Below, one piece after another: positions 44,501 to 54,291 of a stretch of 64,000 nucleotides of DNA (position 1 is the stretch's first letter; the number at the start of each line of letters is the position of its first letter). Origin of the DNA: Pyrinomonadaceae bacterium. Its GTDB lineage: Bacteria; Acidobacteriota; Blastocatellia; Pyrinomonadales; Pyrinomonadaceae. The position numbers and the translations under genes were made by a program. The stretch covers positions 1-64,000 of the forward strand of contig JAVEDE010000037.1 in NCBI GenBank assembly GCA_030841105.1, given 5' to 3'. The notes under the pieces were generated by a model, which worked only from the letters and a program-made list of their open reading frames with translations, had not been told where the DNA came from and did not search any database.

Positions 44501-44714
44501 CGACGCGCAGCGCGCCGTCTTGCAGGCAGACGAAGACGCGCCCGTCAGGCGCGATTGCCATCGCCGTGGCGTTCGACAAGTTGCCCGCCACAAGCGTGTC
44601 GGTGAAACCGGCGGGCACGGTGGCCGCGCGAGTTTGCGAGGCGGCGCAGAAGATTAGTAACGACGTGAGGATGAGAGTAGAGACCGACCGCGCGCGGCAC
44701 GTTGAGAAGTTCAT
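41571..44714 (-). CDS. Secreted PQQ-type sugar dehydrogenase-like protein with Ig and lamin-tail-like domains
   Basis: The 1047-residue protein has a signal peptide (to about residue 30) and a beta-propeller of the glucose/sorbosone dehydrogenase family (about 35-370), with NHNGGAMHFGPDGKLYVAVGE, ALGLRNPYTFNF and INDVGQNAVEEIN. An Ig-like domain (about 375-465), a PKD/Ig-like part, and a lamin-tail-like domain (VLISEYRLDGPNGARDEFVELYNNT, about 665-780) follow. No enzyme domain besides the propeller is seen. Cofactor and substrate are unknown. ATG 44714 is chosen to place the signal peptide at the N-terminus. Confidence 0.82.
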   Translation of the reverse strand: MNFSTCRARSVSTLILTSLLIFCAASQTRAATVPAGFTDTLVAGNLSNATAMAIAPDGRVFVCLQDGALRVVKNNALLPTPFLTVAVNASGERGLLGVAFDPNFNTNNFVYVYYTTAAAPIHNRVSRFTANGDVAVAGSETVLLDLDNLSGATNHNGGAMHFGPDGKLYVAVGENATPSNSQTLANLLGKMLRLNSDGTIPSDNPFFNTATGKNRAIWALGLRNPYTFNFQPGTGRMFINDVGQNAVEEINDGISGSNYGWPTCEGSCANPGFRNPLFQYGHGFTATTGCAITGGVFYNPTTQQFPTAYAGKYFFADFCSNWIRLFDPSNGTATDFASGASSPVDLQVASDGSLYYLQRGANGQLRSIQYPAGQTPPSIVMHPQSRSVAAGQPVTFIVSATGSEPLHYQWQRNEVDIPGANQSSYSLEPATFDDDGAQFRCVVSNAFGSVTSNSAKLIVTGSNTAPIAQIDAPPEGTLYSAGDTVNYSGAGTDREDGTLPASAFTWQVDFHHDTHTHPFVPATTGATSGSFIIPTTGETAANVFYRIILTVTDSGGLSHTVFRDVTPRTAVVTLRTSPAGLQVTLDGQPKTDGYAELNVAGIRRTLGAPSPQTLDGVTYNFVSWSDNGAATHDINVPAANTTYTATYTRAGGAREVLISEYRLDGPNGARDEFVELYNNTNEPITVTTSDNSAGWALVTGRDGAQGVTLETYAVVPNGTNIPARGHYLVAGSGYSLAGYGGVNRALADLTTPQGDLSGDDAAHPFRGVALFRTADANNFTTANRLDAAGGACADARLSEGRVAGLCRNVGTAASPAADYSLVRKQPAGTPADTDQNADDFALVAVQSPLPSAGAGGDLAAELGAPGPENLNSPTQHNATIKASLIDPQAASTSPPNRVRAGAPIQNGSFGTLTIRRRFVNKTGRTVLALRFRLTGITTLGSPVESNPQADLRAASSSDADVQTSAGLLTVRGTILEQPPAQTRGGGMNSTLVVPLAGGALIPGASIDVQFVLGVERDGAFRFFVNVEAITQPVAASQQKGAEGKAGR

Positions 44715-44831
44715 AAAACACACCCTTGATCTAAATTTCAACTTTGAGGACTTGGGGGAGTTGCGGCGTGGGGCTGTGACTGTTGCCAGAGAGGATTATC
44801 CGAGGCCGCGCCGGAGTCGTCAAGGCCAAAC

Positions 44832-44954
44832 AGGGGAAAGCGGGAAAGGGGGAAAGGGGAAGGGTAAAAGTGAAAGCCAAGAATCGGGAGTCGTGCTTCG
44901 GCTTCGTCCTTTCCCCACTTTACCTTTACCCTTTCTCCTTTACCCCTTTCCCTT
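44832..44954. repeat. Heptad-type inverted repeat, GGTAAAG class, in a divergent promoter region
   Basis: Purine arm 44832-44876 and pyrimidine arm 44909-44954 are complementary with several indels. This is the only element of the family between divergently transcribed genes. Elsewhere in the 44715-45064 gap I see no gene. Confidence 0.75.
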
Positions 44955-45064
44955 TGCCTTAACTTTCGACGGGCGCAGCGTTAGTGGCGCGCGCGGCATC
45001 TATGATAAATTTCCGCGCGCCGGAGACTCTTCCCAACACACCAGAAATTTCCGAGGAGACTTAT

Positions 45065-47119
45065 ATGAAGCGTTCTACTGTTTCAGTCGTCGTCCTGACG
45101 CTCGCGCTCTTAGTCTGCGCCAACGCCGCCGTGGCGCAGACGGCGAAGCGTCCCATGACCATTGACGATTTGTTGAAAGTGCGTCGCGTCGGCGACCCGC
45201 AACTGTCGCCCGACGGCCGCCTCGTCGCCTACCAGATCAGCGACCCCGACAAGGACGCGAACCGCAGCCGCACGCACCTCTACCTCGTCCCGTTGGCGGG
45301 CGGCCAACCCGTCCAACTGACGAGCGGCGACGCGTCATCTACGACGCCGCGCTGGTCGCCCGACGGCAGGCGGATCGCGTTCATGCGCGGCGGGCAGATT
45401 CACACGATGGACGCGACGGGCGGCGACATCAAAAAGATCACGAACATCTCCACGGGCGCGGGTGATCCCGTCTGGTCGCCCGACGGACGCTGGCTCGCCT
45501 TCGTCTCCGACATTTACCCAGACTGCGCCGACGACGCCTGCAACCAGAAACGCGACGCCGAAGTGGAAGCGAGCAAGGTCAAGGCGAAAGTTATTGACCG
45601 CCTGCTCTACCGCCACTGGACGGCCTTCAAGGACGGCAAGCGCACGCACGTCTTCGTCGTCTCGGCCGACGGCGGCGCGGCGCGCGATGTCACGCCCGGC
45701 GACTTCGACGCCCCGCCCTTTAGCTTAGGCGGCCCTCCCGACTACGCCTTCTCGCCCGACTCGCGCGAACTCGCCTTTGCGCGCAACACGGAGAAGGTCG
45801 AAGCGACTTCGACGAACAACGACATCTTCGTCGTGCCCGTCGCGGGCGGCGAAGCGCAGCGCATCACGGGCGACAACCGCGGCTCGGATCAGTCGCCGCT
45901 CTACTCGCCCGACGGCCGCTACATCGCCTATCGCTCGCAGGCCACCCCCGGCTTCGAGAGCGCGCGCTGGCGTCTGATGCTCTACGACCGCCAGACGAAG
46001 AAGACGCGCGAGTTGCTCTCGAAGTTCGACGCCTACGTCGAGGGCTTCACCTTCACGCCCGACGGCAAGCGCATCTATTTCGTCTCCGGCGAGCGCGGCC
46101 GTCAACCTGTCTATGTCGTGAACGTGGCCGACGGGCAGTTGACGAAAGTCTTCGACGGCTTCAACGACGACGTGCGCGTCGCCCCGAACGGCGAGACGCT
46201 CGTCTTCACGCGTTCGAGTTCGATCCAGCCGGCGGAGATTTATCGCTACGACTTTGAAGGCGGTCACCGCGTCGTCGCGCAACTGACGAGAACGAACGAC
46301 GCCTACCTCGCCAACTTCAATTTGCAGTTGGCGGAAGACGTGGAGTGGACGGGCGCGGGCGGCACGAAGGTTCACGGCTGGCTCGTGCGCCCACCGGCGA
46401 GCGCGTCGGCCACCACCACGCCGCGTCACCCGCTCGTCGTGCTTATCCACGGCGGGCCGCAGGGGGCTTGGAACGACAGTTGGAGCTATCGTTGGAATCC
46501 GCAAATCTTCGCCGCCGCCGGTTACGTCGTCTTCATGCCGAACCCGCGCGGCTCGACCGGCTACGGGCAGCAGTTCACCGACGACATCTCCGGCGACTGG
46601 GCGGGCAAGGTCTACACCGACATCATGAACGGCGTGGCGCAGGTCGCCGCGCGCCCGGATGTTGACCGCGAGCGCATCGGCGCGGCGGGCGGTTCTTACG
46701 GCGGCTACATGGTCAACTGGATTCTCGGCCACAACGACCACCCGCAGGTCAAGTTCAAGGCGCTCGTCTCGCACGCGGGCGTCTTCAATCTGACGAGCAT
46801 GTACGGCGTGACGGAGGAACTCTGGTTTCCCGAATGGGAATTCAAAGGGACGCCGTGGGACAACCCCGAACTCTACGCGCGCTGGTCGCCGCACCTCTTC
46901 GCCAAGAACTTCAAGACGCCGACGCTCGTCACGCACGGCGAACTCGATTACCGCGTGCCCATCGGCGAGGGATTCCAGTTGTTCACCTATCTGCAAAAGC
47001 AGAATGTGCCCTCGAAGCTGCTCTACTTCCCCGACGAAGGCCACTGGATTTTGAAGCCGCAAAACTCCGCGCTCTGGTACACCACCGTCATCAGTTGGTT
47101 CGACACGCACCTGAAATAA
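45065..47119 (+). CDS. Secreted S9-family (acylaminoacyl/dipeptidyl) peptidase
   Basis: The 684-residue serine peptidase has a signal peptide (cleavage after AVAQ, about residue 25), a WD-like beta-propeller with repeated SPDGR motifs (residues about 40-400), and a C-terminal alpha/beta-hydrolase domain. The catalytic triad is visible: Ser in GGSYGGYM (about residue 544), Asp in HGELDYRVP and His in PDEGHWI. The start at 45065 follows GAGGAG by seven bases. It likely digests peptides in the periplasm. A terminator follows. Confidence 0.92.
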   Translation: MKRSTVSVVVLTLALLVCANAAVAQTAKRPMTIDDLLKVRRVGDPQLSPDGRLVAYQISDPDKDANRSRTHLYLVPLAGGQPVQLTSGDASSTTPRWSPDGRRIAFMRGGQIHTMDATGGDIKKITNISTGAGDPVWSPDGRWLAFVSDIYPDCADDACNQKRDAEVEASKVKAKVIDRLLYRHWTAFKDGKRTHVFVVSADGGAARDVTPGDFDAPPFSLGGPPDYAFSPDSRELAFARNTEKVEATSTNNDIFVVPVAGGEAQRITGDNRGSDQSPLYSPDGRYIAYRSQATPGFESARWRLMLYDRQTKKTRELLSKFDAYVEGFTFTPDGKRIYFVSGERGRQPVYVVNVADGQLTKVFDGFNDDVRVAPNGETLVFTRSSSIQPAEIYRYDFEGGHRVVAQLTRTNDAYLANFNLQLAEDVEWTGAGGTKVHGWLVRPPASASATTTPRHPLVVLIHGGPQGAWNDSWSYRWNPQIFAAAGYVVFMPNPRGSTGYGQQFTDDISGDWAGKVYTDIMNGVAQVAARPDVDRERIGAAGGSYGGYMVNWILGHNDHPQVKFKALVSHAGVFNLTSMYGVTEELWFPEWEFKGTPWDNPELYARWSPHLFAKNFKTPTLVTHGELDYRVPIGEGFQLFTYLQKQNVPSKLLYFPDEGHWILKPQNSALWYTTVISWFDTHLK

Positions 47120-47167
47120 ACAGCCCGGCGGCGGGCATCAAGACGGGCGACAACACCCCGCGCTATC

Positions 47168-47203
47168 GAGAGGCGGCAACCTGACACCGGGTAGCCGCCT
47201 CTC
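47168..47203 (+). terminator. Terminator after the S9 peptidase gene
   Basis: GAGAGGCGGC (47168-47177) pairs perfectly with GCCGCCTCTC (47194-47203), followed by AATTTCTGTTT. Confidence 0.65.
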
Positions 47204-47211
47204 AATTTCTG

Positions 47212-47240
47212 TTTACTCGTTTTTGGCTTGTTGCTATAAT
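47212..47240 (+). promoter_or_regulatory. Sigma-70 promoter of the TPR protein gene
   Basis: TTTACT (47212-47217), a 17-base spacer and a perfect TATAAT (47235-47240) lie 80 bases before the start codon. It is the best housekeeping promoter in the window. Confidence 0.7.
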
Positions 47241-47319
47241 GCGCGTCACCGACGCGTACATTCAGGCGATGTACCAACCACCGCCTTCTAGTTGAAACAA
47301 TCCTGTAGTGGAGTTAATC

Positions 47320-48453
47320 ATGAAGAAAGATGCTCGTTTAGCGTTTGGCTTAGCCATCGGGCTGGCCGTCGTCCCCGGCACCACATCAGTTGCCGCCCGC
47401 ACCTACCACCCGCTGACCGGTCAGTTGATGATCAGCGCGGGTTTCGTACAAGGCCGGAACGCCATCTACGGCCGCGTGTATGGCCCCTCCCGGCAGCCCG
47501 TGGGTGACATGTATGTGGAATTGCTCGACGACATGGGTTCGACCATCACCCGCCAGAAGGCGGACGCCTCTGGGCGATTTACCTTTACTGGTCTGGGCAA
47601 CGGGCGTTTCATGATTAAAGTGCTGCCCTACAACACTCCCTACCTGGAGCAGTTACAGGACGTGACCCTCTCGGCGGTGTCCGCCGCCGCCGGCAGCGGC
47701 GCTGACCAGCAGCAAGTTGACGTTTATCTGAGAGAGAACCCGCGCGCCAATGTCAGCCCGTTCGGAGGTGCCCCCGGCGTCCTCTTCGCGCAAGACGTGC
47801 CCGCGGCGGCGCGGAAGCTATACTCGGAAGGCATCGGCTACCTCCGCGACAAGAAGGAGAAGGAAGGCTTTGAGAGTTTGAAAAAATCCCTCGAAATTTT
47901 TCCCACGTATTACGACGCGCTGGATCGTCTGGGCGCGGAATACGCCATGCGCGGCGTTGACGCGAGCGGCAAGTTAAACCCGGCTTACTTGCAGGCGGGC
48001 GGCTCGCTGCTGATGAAGGCGGTGGAGGTCAACCCGCGCGGCTATTCAAGCGTGTTCGGTCTGGCTTGGACGCAGTTTCAACTGGGGATGATCGATCAGG
48101 CCATCGAAAATTTTAGAACTGCGACCACGATTTACGGCAAAGGGGCCGACGCGCAACTGTGGCTCGGCAAGGCGCTCAAGCGCGCCGCGAAACTCGAACT
48201 GGCCGAGGCGGCCTTTAAGCGCGCTAACCAGTTTTCCGAGGGCAAGGGCGCGGAGGTGCATAAACAACTGGCCGGACTCTATAGCGAGCAGAAGCGTTAT
48301 AAAGAGGCGGCCGACGAGTTGGAGTTGTTCCTCAAAGTGCAGCCCAAGAATAAGGAGACGGAGGCGGAGTTTGTGAAAATCAGAGAACTGATCAAGCAGT
48401 TGCGGGACAAGGCCGCCACCACTCCCGCCCCGGCCGCACCGGCGACGAACTAG
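47320..48453 (+). CDS. TPR protein with N-terminal carboxypeptidase-regulatory-like domain
   Basis: The 377-residue protein has a signal-like N-terminus (to about residue 27), a CnaB/carboxypeptidase-regulatory beta domain (about 45-125, YGRVYGPSRQPVGDMYVELLDD), and TPR repeats from about residue 155 to 350. The C-terminus is Ala/Pro-rich. Third positions are less G/C-rich than in most neighbours, which may point to high expression or later acquisition. Function unknown; placement before a TonB-type receptor gene is convergent, not an operon. Confidence 0.78.
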   Translation: MKKDARLAFGLAIGLAVVPGTTSVAARTYHPLTGQLMISAGFVQGRNAIYGRVYGPSRQPVGDMYVELLDDMGSTITRQKADASGRFTFTGLGNGRFMIKVLPYNTPYLEQLQDVTLSAVSAAAGSGADQQQVDVYLRENPRANVSPFGGAPGVLFAQDVPAAARKLYSEGIGYLRDKKEKEGFESLKKSLEIFPTYYDALDRLGAEYAMRGVDASGKLNPAYLQAGGSLLMKAVEVNPRGYSSVFGLAWTQFQLGMIDQAIENFRTATTIYGKGADAQLWLGKALKRAAKLELAEAAFKRANQFSEGKGAEVHKQLAGLYSEQKRYKEAADELELFLKVQPKNKETEAEFVKIRELIKQLRDKAATTPAPAAPATN

Positions 48454-48545
48454 CGCGGACACACACACGTTCGGCCACGACATTCACCCGCCGCCGCTAA
48501 GCAATTCACACTACCCTCAGGCAGCCGTAGCGACGGCAAAAAAAT

Positions 48546-48574
48546 AAGCCCATCCGGATAAACCGGATGGGCTT
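48546..48574. terminator. Bidirectional rho-independent terminator
   Basis: AAGCCCATCCGG pairs with CCGGATGGGCTT around ATAAA. An A run precedes it and a T run follows, so it can serve both the TPR gene and the converging receptor gene. Confidence 0.85.
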
Positions 48575-48613
48575 TTCAAGTTCAAGCTCTCTGTTGGGAG
48601 AGCCGGTAAAGTT

Positions 48614-51600
48614 TTAGAACAAGAGGCGGAAGCCGAAGCGAACCTCGCGCGGACCCTGGTAGAGGTTCGCCAGGTTGTAGGTTCCGCTGCGACGCTCGGG
48701 ATTGGTCGGAGCGTTCAGGAAGTTGAGCACCTGTGTCTGGATGCCGCCGTTGAAGATGCCGAGGATGGTGGCAACTTCTCTCTGAGCAGCGGTGCCGGTC
48801 GTGAAGCCGATGTTGGCTCCGACGACGTTGGTTCCGCTGATCGCGGTCTGGCGTCCCAATTCGTTGCTCTCATTGAAGACGTTCAGGACATCGATCTCGG
48901 CAACCATCGTGAACCGCTCGTTGCTGCCAAAGCGATACTTGTGGCGAACAGCGACGTCAGACTGCGTGTACATCTCTGTGCGACCCAAATCGCCCTGACC
49001 GAACAGAATCTGCGGGGCAAGGCTGTACAGCGAGTAGGTCGTCGTCAGCGGCGTGCCTGACGTAGCGGTCGTGAAGGCCGAGAACTCGGTCGAGTTGTTC
49101 CCGTGCCAATCCTGCGTGTACGCGCCGTAGGCTTTGAACACGTGCGGACGATCCGTGGGCAAGCGACCGTCAACCGGCTGGCCGTTGGCCGTGAAGGCCT
49201 GGAACGGCAAGTCGAACAGACGGCTCACGTTCGGGCTGGTACGCCCGACGCCGTTGGCATCTTTCTCAAGCGAACTCGCCAGACCGGAGTAGTTACCGAA
49301 CAGGCGGCTGTAGGTGTAGTTGGCGTTGAAGTAATACTTGCGCGTGAAACGCTTGTCGAACTGCAACTCCATCGCGTCGTACTTGCGAACGGCCTTGACC
49401 GAAGGATAACCGAAATCCCTGGCGGTCTCATCGGCCAGGCCGAAGCCGGGGTTACCGATGATGTAGGCTTCGCTGCCGCCCGCCGTCGGGATACCGATGT
49501 CTTCAATCGCGCGGTCAACATTCTTGTGGGTGTAACGACCACGGAAGAGGTAGCCGCCGCCCAGGTCGCGCTCCAAGCCGACGGTGAACTCGCTCTGGCG
49601 AGCCGCCTTCAGGTTGGGATCGACAGCGCCGCTGCTGAAGAGGTTTTCCAGACCGAGGTTGGTCGGGATGCGGAAGTCGAACTGGCAGCGCGAGAGCGCG
49701 CCGGCAGCGCGACGAACCGCGGGGTTGTCGCTATCACAGGTCGGGTCAGCCGCACCGTTCGCCGGGTCAGCCGCGTTGCCGATGATCTGAGCCACGGTGA
49801 ACGAGTTGTACGCCACGCCGGGGAACAGGTCGAAGTAATCGCGACGGAAGAAGTCGCCGCCGAAGGAGCCGCGCGGCAATTCATACTTGAAGCGGTCATA
49901 GAACCAACCGTAGCTGGCGAAGACTTTCGTCCTGCCATCGCCGGTCACGTCATAAGCCACGCCGAGACGCGGCGCGATCTTGTCGCCGAGACCGAACGTG
50001 ATGCCGGGGTTCGAAGCGCTGAAGCTCGGAACCGTCTCGTGCTCGGCGCGAATGCCGAGGTTGAGCGAGAGGCGGTTGACGGGCTGCCAGCTATCCTGGA
50101 AGTAGATGGAGTGGCTGGCGCTGCTCGCCTGACCAATCGTGCCGAAGCGTTGCAGGACGCCCACGCCAATCGCGCCCGGAGCCGGAGCCTGGCCGGTCTG
50201 GTTCGCGATGGTCTGCGTTCCGTAGATGAGCGTCAGCTGGCCGACATCGGCGTAGCCCTGGCTCGTGTTGTTGGCGATACCGTTGAACTGGTAGCCGCCC
50301 TTGAACTGGTGACGACCGACGAAGTTGTTGACGAGGTAGCTCGCATCGGCGTCGAAGGTTTTGCGGGTCGAAACGTCGTAGTCAACCTGGAAGTTGCTCG
50401 CGAAGTTCTGCAAACCGTTGCTACAACCGGCGAGAGCCGTGGCCGCAGCAGTACCGGAGCAGACGTAACGCAAGGAGCGCGGGAGGCCGTAAGATCCCAA
50501 CTTCTCGTTCAAGAAGCTGCGACCGCCACGGAAGTTCAAGACCAGCTTGCTGGTCGGCGTCCAGACGGCAGCGCCCGTCACGTTGTTGGAGTTCTGGCGT
50601 CCACCCTGCTGGCCGAGGAATTCAGGCCCGAAGAGCGTCCCGATGCTGCCGCCGAAATTGGCCGACTGCTGCGCAGCCGTCGTTTCGGTGAAGAGGGGAA
50701 GCGCGCCCCTGTCACGAATCGGGTTGTAGGTGAACGTGCCCGTCAGGCGCAGCGTGTTGGACGGCGCGGCATCGAGGCGAAGCTGCGTGTAGTCGATCTT
50801 ACGGTTGAACCGGTAGGTGCCGGAGTCGTTGATCGTTCTACCGCGGGGGTCGGACGACACGTAGTTCAACGTGCGGTTCGCGTTGATGAACTGCGGCGTG
50901 TAGCTCGTGAAGAACCACAGCCGGTCGCGGACGATGGGGCCGCCGAGGTTGGCGGTCGGGAAGAAGTCCGTGCCGTTGTCGCGCTGCGGACGGATGTAGT
51001 CGGCGCGGTTAACGAAGGTGCTGACGTTGCCGGGGGTGTCAAAAGTCTGGAAGTTGCGCAGGAACTGGCGCGGGCCGGCCTGCAACTCCGACGGGCGGAA
51101 CTGCATGCCGAATTCGCCGTGGAAGTCGTTGCTGCCGCCCTTGGTCACGATGTTGACCACGCCGCCGGTCGCGCCGCCGAATTCGGCCTCAAAACCGGAG
51201 CTCTTGATCTGCACTTCCTGCACGAGCTGGAAGGGGAGGTTGTTGTTGGTGTTCAGCAAGCCGGTGCGGAAGTTCGTCACTTCCTGACCGTCAATGATGA
51301 AGGTGTTTTCCGAACCTGACGCGCCGTCAATCTGGAAGCCGCCGGAGAGCGGTTCCTGACGGGTCGCCGCGGAGACCTTGAAGAGGCTGGTGATGTTGGT
51401 GCCCTTGGGCAGCAACTCGGCAACCTGCGACGTGATGTTGGTCTGAATCTTGTTGTCGGTCGGGTCAATGGCGATGGCGTCCGACGTGACGGTGACGGTC
51501 TCGGAAACGTTACCCGTTTGCAGCGAGAAGTTCACCGGGGTCGTCTTACCAAGTACGACCTCGACGCTGGGGTTGGTCGCGCCGCTGAACCCGGAGATGG

Positions 51601-51883
51601 CAGAGGTCGTCACGGTGTAGAAACCGGGCGGCACTTCCTGCGCGCGGAAGAACCCGCTATCGTCCGTGGTCAGAGTGCGGTTGAAACCGGTGGTCGCATC
51701 TTGGCGCGCGCCTTCGGTCGTCCCGCGACTGCTGATGGTCACAGTCACGCCCGGCACGACGTTGCCCGCCGGGTCGGTGATTGTGCCTTCTATCGCACCC
51801 GTTCGCTCCTGTCCAAACGCCGCGGCGGTCAGACAGAGCAGGAGGGCGACGATAGACGGTAAAAACTTAATTTTCTGGATCAT
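48614..51883 (-). CDS. TonB-dependent receptor-like (Oar-type) outer-membrane protein
   Basis: The 1089-residue protein has a signal peptide (cleavage near residue 24), a carboxypeptidase-regulatory domain (about 28-115, GAIEGTITDPAGNVVPGVTVT), a plug domain (about 125-255, with the IDGQEVTNF and EVQIKSSGFEAEFGGATGG motifs), and a large beta-barrel ending in GFRLLF with terminal Phe for BAM recognition. This architecture is abundant in Acidobacteriota. The ligand cannot be inferred. Its codon use and third-position G+C look slightly lower than neighbours, as for the TPR gene next to it. Confidence 0.9.
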   Translation of the reverse strand: MIQKIKFLPSIVALLLCLTAAAFGQERTGAIEGTITDPAGNVVPGVTVTISSRGTTEGARQDATTGFNRTLTTDDSGFFRAQEVPPGFYTVTTSAISGFSGATNPSVEVVLGKTTPVNFSLQTGNVSETVTVTSDAIAIDPTDNKIQTNITSQVAELLPKGTNITSLFKVSAATRQEPLSGGFQIDGASGSENTFIIDGQEVTNFRTGLLNTNNNLPFQLVQEVQIKSSGFEAEFGGATGGVVNIVTKGGSNDFHGEFGMQFRPSELQAGPRQFLRNFQTFDTPGNVSTFVNRADYIRPQRDNGTDFFPTANLGGPIVRDRLWFFTSYTPQFINANRTLNYVSSDPRGRTINDSGTYRFNRKIDYTQLRLDAAPSNTLRLTGTFTYNPIRDRGALPLFTETTAAQQSANFGGSIGTLFGPEFLGQQGGRQNSNNVTGAAVWTPTSKLVLNFRGGRSFLNEKLGSYGLPRSLRYVCSGTAAATALAGCSNGLQNFASNFQVDYDVSTRKTFDADASYLVNNFVGRHQFKGGYQFNGIANNTSQGYADVGQLTLIYGTQTIANQTGQAPAPGAIGVGVLQRFGTIGQASSASHSIYFQDSWQPVNRLSLNLGIRAEHETVPSFSASNPGITFGLGDKIAPRLGVAYDVTGDGRTKVFASYGWFYDRFKYELPRGSFGGDFFRRDYFDLFPGVAYNSFTVAQIIGNAADPANGAADPTCDSDNPAVRRAAGALSRCQFDFRIPTNLGLENLFSSGAVDPNLKAARQSEFTVGLERDLGGGYLFRGRYTHKNVDRAIEDIGIPTAGGSEAYIIGNPGFGLADETARDFGYPSVKAVRKYDAMELQFDKRFTRKYYFNANYTYSRLFGNYSGLASSLEKDANGVGRTSPNVSRLFDLPFQAFTANGQPVDGRLPTDRPHVFKAYGAYTQDWHGNNSTEFSAFTTATSGTPLTTTYSLYSLAPQILFGQGDLGRTEMYTQSDVAVRHKYRFGSNERFTMVAEIDVLNVFNESNELGRQTAISGTNVVGANIGFTTGTAAQREVATILGIFNGGIQTQVLNFLNAPTNPERRSGTYNLANLYQGPREVRFGFRLLF

Positions 51884-52305
51884 ACTTCGCTCCTTAGAAG
51901 TCTAAAGTCAACATGAAATGATGCGAGCAATTTGCGCTTTGAACCTTGTCGCTGCGCCTCCACTGTTGTCACCATTACGCCTAAAAAGAATTTCTTGGCG
52001 ACATGAAGTCTGCAACTTAGATACCAGAGCCGCGCTCCAAACCCCACCAGTCGCGTAACCCGGCCTGACTGCAACACTTACCGGAATGATTTGAGTGCCG
52101 GGGAGACGGCGCGGCCGCAAGTTTTTTTACATAAAACTACGAAATCTCAGATATTCGATATTTATTTCTCCAACTTTTTGAATTTATATTCGCGTAGAGA
52201 CGGGCGGGCGGTAAGTTGATCCCGAACGGATCTCAGGCGGGCGCGCTTTGGGCGGGCGCGAAAAACCACTTAACTCGTTCAACCGGCGACTTAAAGATTT
52301 CCCGT
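51884..52305. other. Intergenic region upstream of the receptor gene
   Basis: No gene is supported. An AT-rich segment (about 52125-52195) is the likely promoter area for the minus-strand receptor. The remainder shows no clear repeat or hairpin. Confidence 0.4.
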
Positions 52306-54291
52306 TTAAAGATTTTCCAGCGGAACCGGCTCAACCGGGTCGGCCAGTTCAAACCCGAAGACGCGCGAGTAGAAATAGAGTTCGCCTTCGAGCGCGCGCT
52401 TGATGTTCTCGGCGCGGCGGAAACCGTGCTGCTCGCCGGGGAAGGCGACGTAGGCGACGGGCAGCCCCTTCGCGCGCAAAGCCTCGACCATCAACTCGGC
52501 CTGATTCGGCGGCACGACCTTGTCTTCGAGTCCCTGAAAAAAGATGACGGGGCAGGAAAGTTGATCTGTGAAGTTGACGGGCGAGCGCGCGTGGTAGAGG
52601 TCTGCGCGTTCGGGGTAAGGGCCGATGAGGTTGTCTAGATAGCGCGCCTCAAACTTGTGCGTGTCGCGCACGAGCGCGCCGAGGTCGCTGACGCCGTAGT
52701 GGCTCGCGCCAGCCTTGAAGGTGTCGCGGAAGGTGAGCGCGGCGAGCGTGGTGTAGCCGCCCGCGCTGCCGCCCGTGATGACGCACCGCGCGCTGTCAAC
52801 GAGTCCTTCGGCGGCGAGCGAGAGCGCGCCGTTCGCGCAGTCGTCAACGTCCGTGATGCCCCACGTGCCGTTGAGGCGCATGCGGTAGGCGCGGCCGTAG
52901 CCGGTGCTGCCGCCGTAGTTCACGTCGAGCACGGCGATGCCGCGGCTCGTCCAGAATTGAATGTTGAGGCTGAGCGTGGTCGAGGCGGCGGCGGTCGGGC
53001 CGCCGTGGCTTTTGACGAGGAGCGGCGGCCGTTCACCCGTCGGGGCGGCGAAGTCGCGGTTACGCGGCGGGTAGAAGAAGGCGTGCGCGGTCTGCCCTTC
53101 CGTAGTCGGAAATTCGACGGGCTGCGCGATGGAGAGATAGCCTTCGTCTATGTCGTGCTCGTTGGCGCGACGCAAAACTTCAAACTGCGCCGACGCCAGA
53201 TCGAACGCGACGATGGCCGCCGAACGCTGCGGCGCGCCCGCGCGGAACACGGCGCGGCCGCCAGCGACTTGCATGTACTGCAAATCGGCGTAGAGGCTTT
53301 CGACCGGAGTGAGTTTTTTATTCGTCGTGTCGAGCCGACCGAGGCGCGACATGCCGCGCACGATGTAGGCGCACGCGATCTCCGCGTCCGATGCGAAGGC
53401 GTAAGTTGACATGCCGAAGCCCCACTGCGGCTGCCCGAACTCGGCCTCCATCTCGCACAACGGTTCAAACTCCTCGCCCGCGCCTTCGCCCATGCGATAG
53501 AGATTCCACCAGCCGCTGCGGTCGGAGACGAAGTGGAGACGCCCCGCGGCGGGCGACCATTCGGGTTGAAAGATTGACTCGTCGCGCCCGCCCGCGACGC
53601 GACGCGCGTTCGCAATCGTGCCGTCTTCCGCCACGTCGCCGAGCCACAACTCCGTCCCGTCCCAAGGCATGTTCGGGTGATTCCAACAGAGCCAAGCCAA
53701 CTGCCGCCCGTCGGGACTGAGGCGCGGCGAGGAATAGAAATCGTAACCGGAGGCGAGCACGCGACCGCCGTCCGCGTTCTCGTCTGCGTCGTCGAGCGAG
53801 AGTGCGACGAGCGTGTTCGCGGGTTCGTGCGCGCCCGTCGCCGACGCGCCGCGGTGGTCTTCGCGCACGGCGACGAGGCGGCGTCGCGCGGCGTCCACGA
53901 TGGCGTCTGCGTAGCGCAGTTCGGCGTTCGATTCGGGCGTGAGCGGTTCGGGCGCGTGAGCGTCCGGCGTCTGGCGGTAGAGGCGTTGGTCGGAGAAGTT
54001 GGAGAAATAGATCGCGCCACTGTGTACGACGAAATCGCCGCCGCCGTATTCGTGGACGCGCGTGCGCGCGTTAAAGTCGGGCGGCGTCATGTCGCGCAAC
54101 TCGCCTCCGGGCGTGCGGCGGACGATGCAGGTGCGCCCGCCTTCGTTGGGGCGCAGTTCGAGCCAGTAGATGTCTTCGCCGTCGGTCTTGACCATGCCTA
54201 GACCGACTGCGCCCTGCACGATGAGGTCGGCGGTGATGGGCGATTTCCAGGAACCGTAAGGAGCGATTTGAGTTTCAGCCATGCCCGACAT
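52306..54291 (-). CDS. S9-family peptidase (dipeptidyl aminopeptidase/acylaminoacyl-peptidase type)
   Basis: The 661-residue enzyme lacks a signal peptide and is probably cytoplasmic. A beta-propeller (residues about 20-380) precedes an alpha/beta-hydrolase domain with Ser in [15 protein letters not shown], Asp in [11 protein letters not shown] and His in GEQHGFRR, plus [11 protein letters not shown] and [13 protein letters not shown] typical of S9C. The start is placed at 54291 (MSGMAETQ); 54282 is equally possible. A longer in-frame extension to 54459 is basic and unconserved in appearance. Confidence 0.9.
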   Translation of the reverse strand: MSGMAETQIAPYGSWKSPITADLIVQGAVGLGMVKTDGEDIYWLELRPNEGGRTCIVRRTPGGELRDMTPPDFNARTRVHEYGGGDFVVHSGAIYFSNFSDQRLYRQTPDAHAPEPLTPESNAELRYADAIVDAARRRLVAVREDHRGASATGAHEPANTLVALSLDDADENADGGRVLASGYDFYSSPRLSPDGRQLAWLCWNHPNMPWDGTELWLGDVAEDGTIANARRVAGGRDESIFQPEWSPAAGRLHFVSDRSGWWNLYRMGEGAGEEFEPLCEMEAEFGQPQWGFGMSTYAFASDAEIACAYIVRGMSRLGRLDTTNKKLTPVESLYADLQYMQVAGGRAVFRAGAPQRSAAIVAFDLASAQFEVLRRANEHDIDEGYLSIAQPVEFPTTEGQTAHAFFYPPRNRDFAAPTGERPPLLVKSHGGPTAAASTTLSLNIQFWTSRGIAVLDVNYGGSTGYGRAYRMRLNGTWGITDVDDCANGALSLAAEGLVDSARCVITGGSAGGYTTLAALTFRDTFKAGASHYGVSDLGALVRDTHKFEARYLDNLIGPYPERADLYHARSPVNFTDQLSCPVIFFQGLEDKVVPPNQAELMVEALRAKGLPVAYVAFPGEQHGFRRAENIKRALEGELYFYSRVFGFELADPVEPVPLENL

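Noticed and set aside
49103-51319. Long open frame opposite the receptor gene
   Set aside because: It is a GC-rich antisense shadow: strong family motifs and a signal peptide are on the minus strand only.
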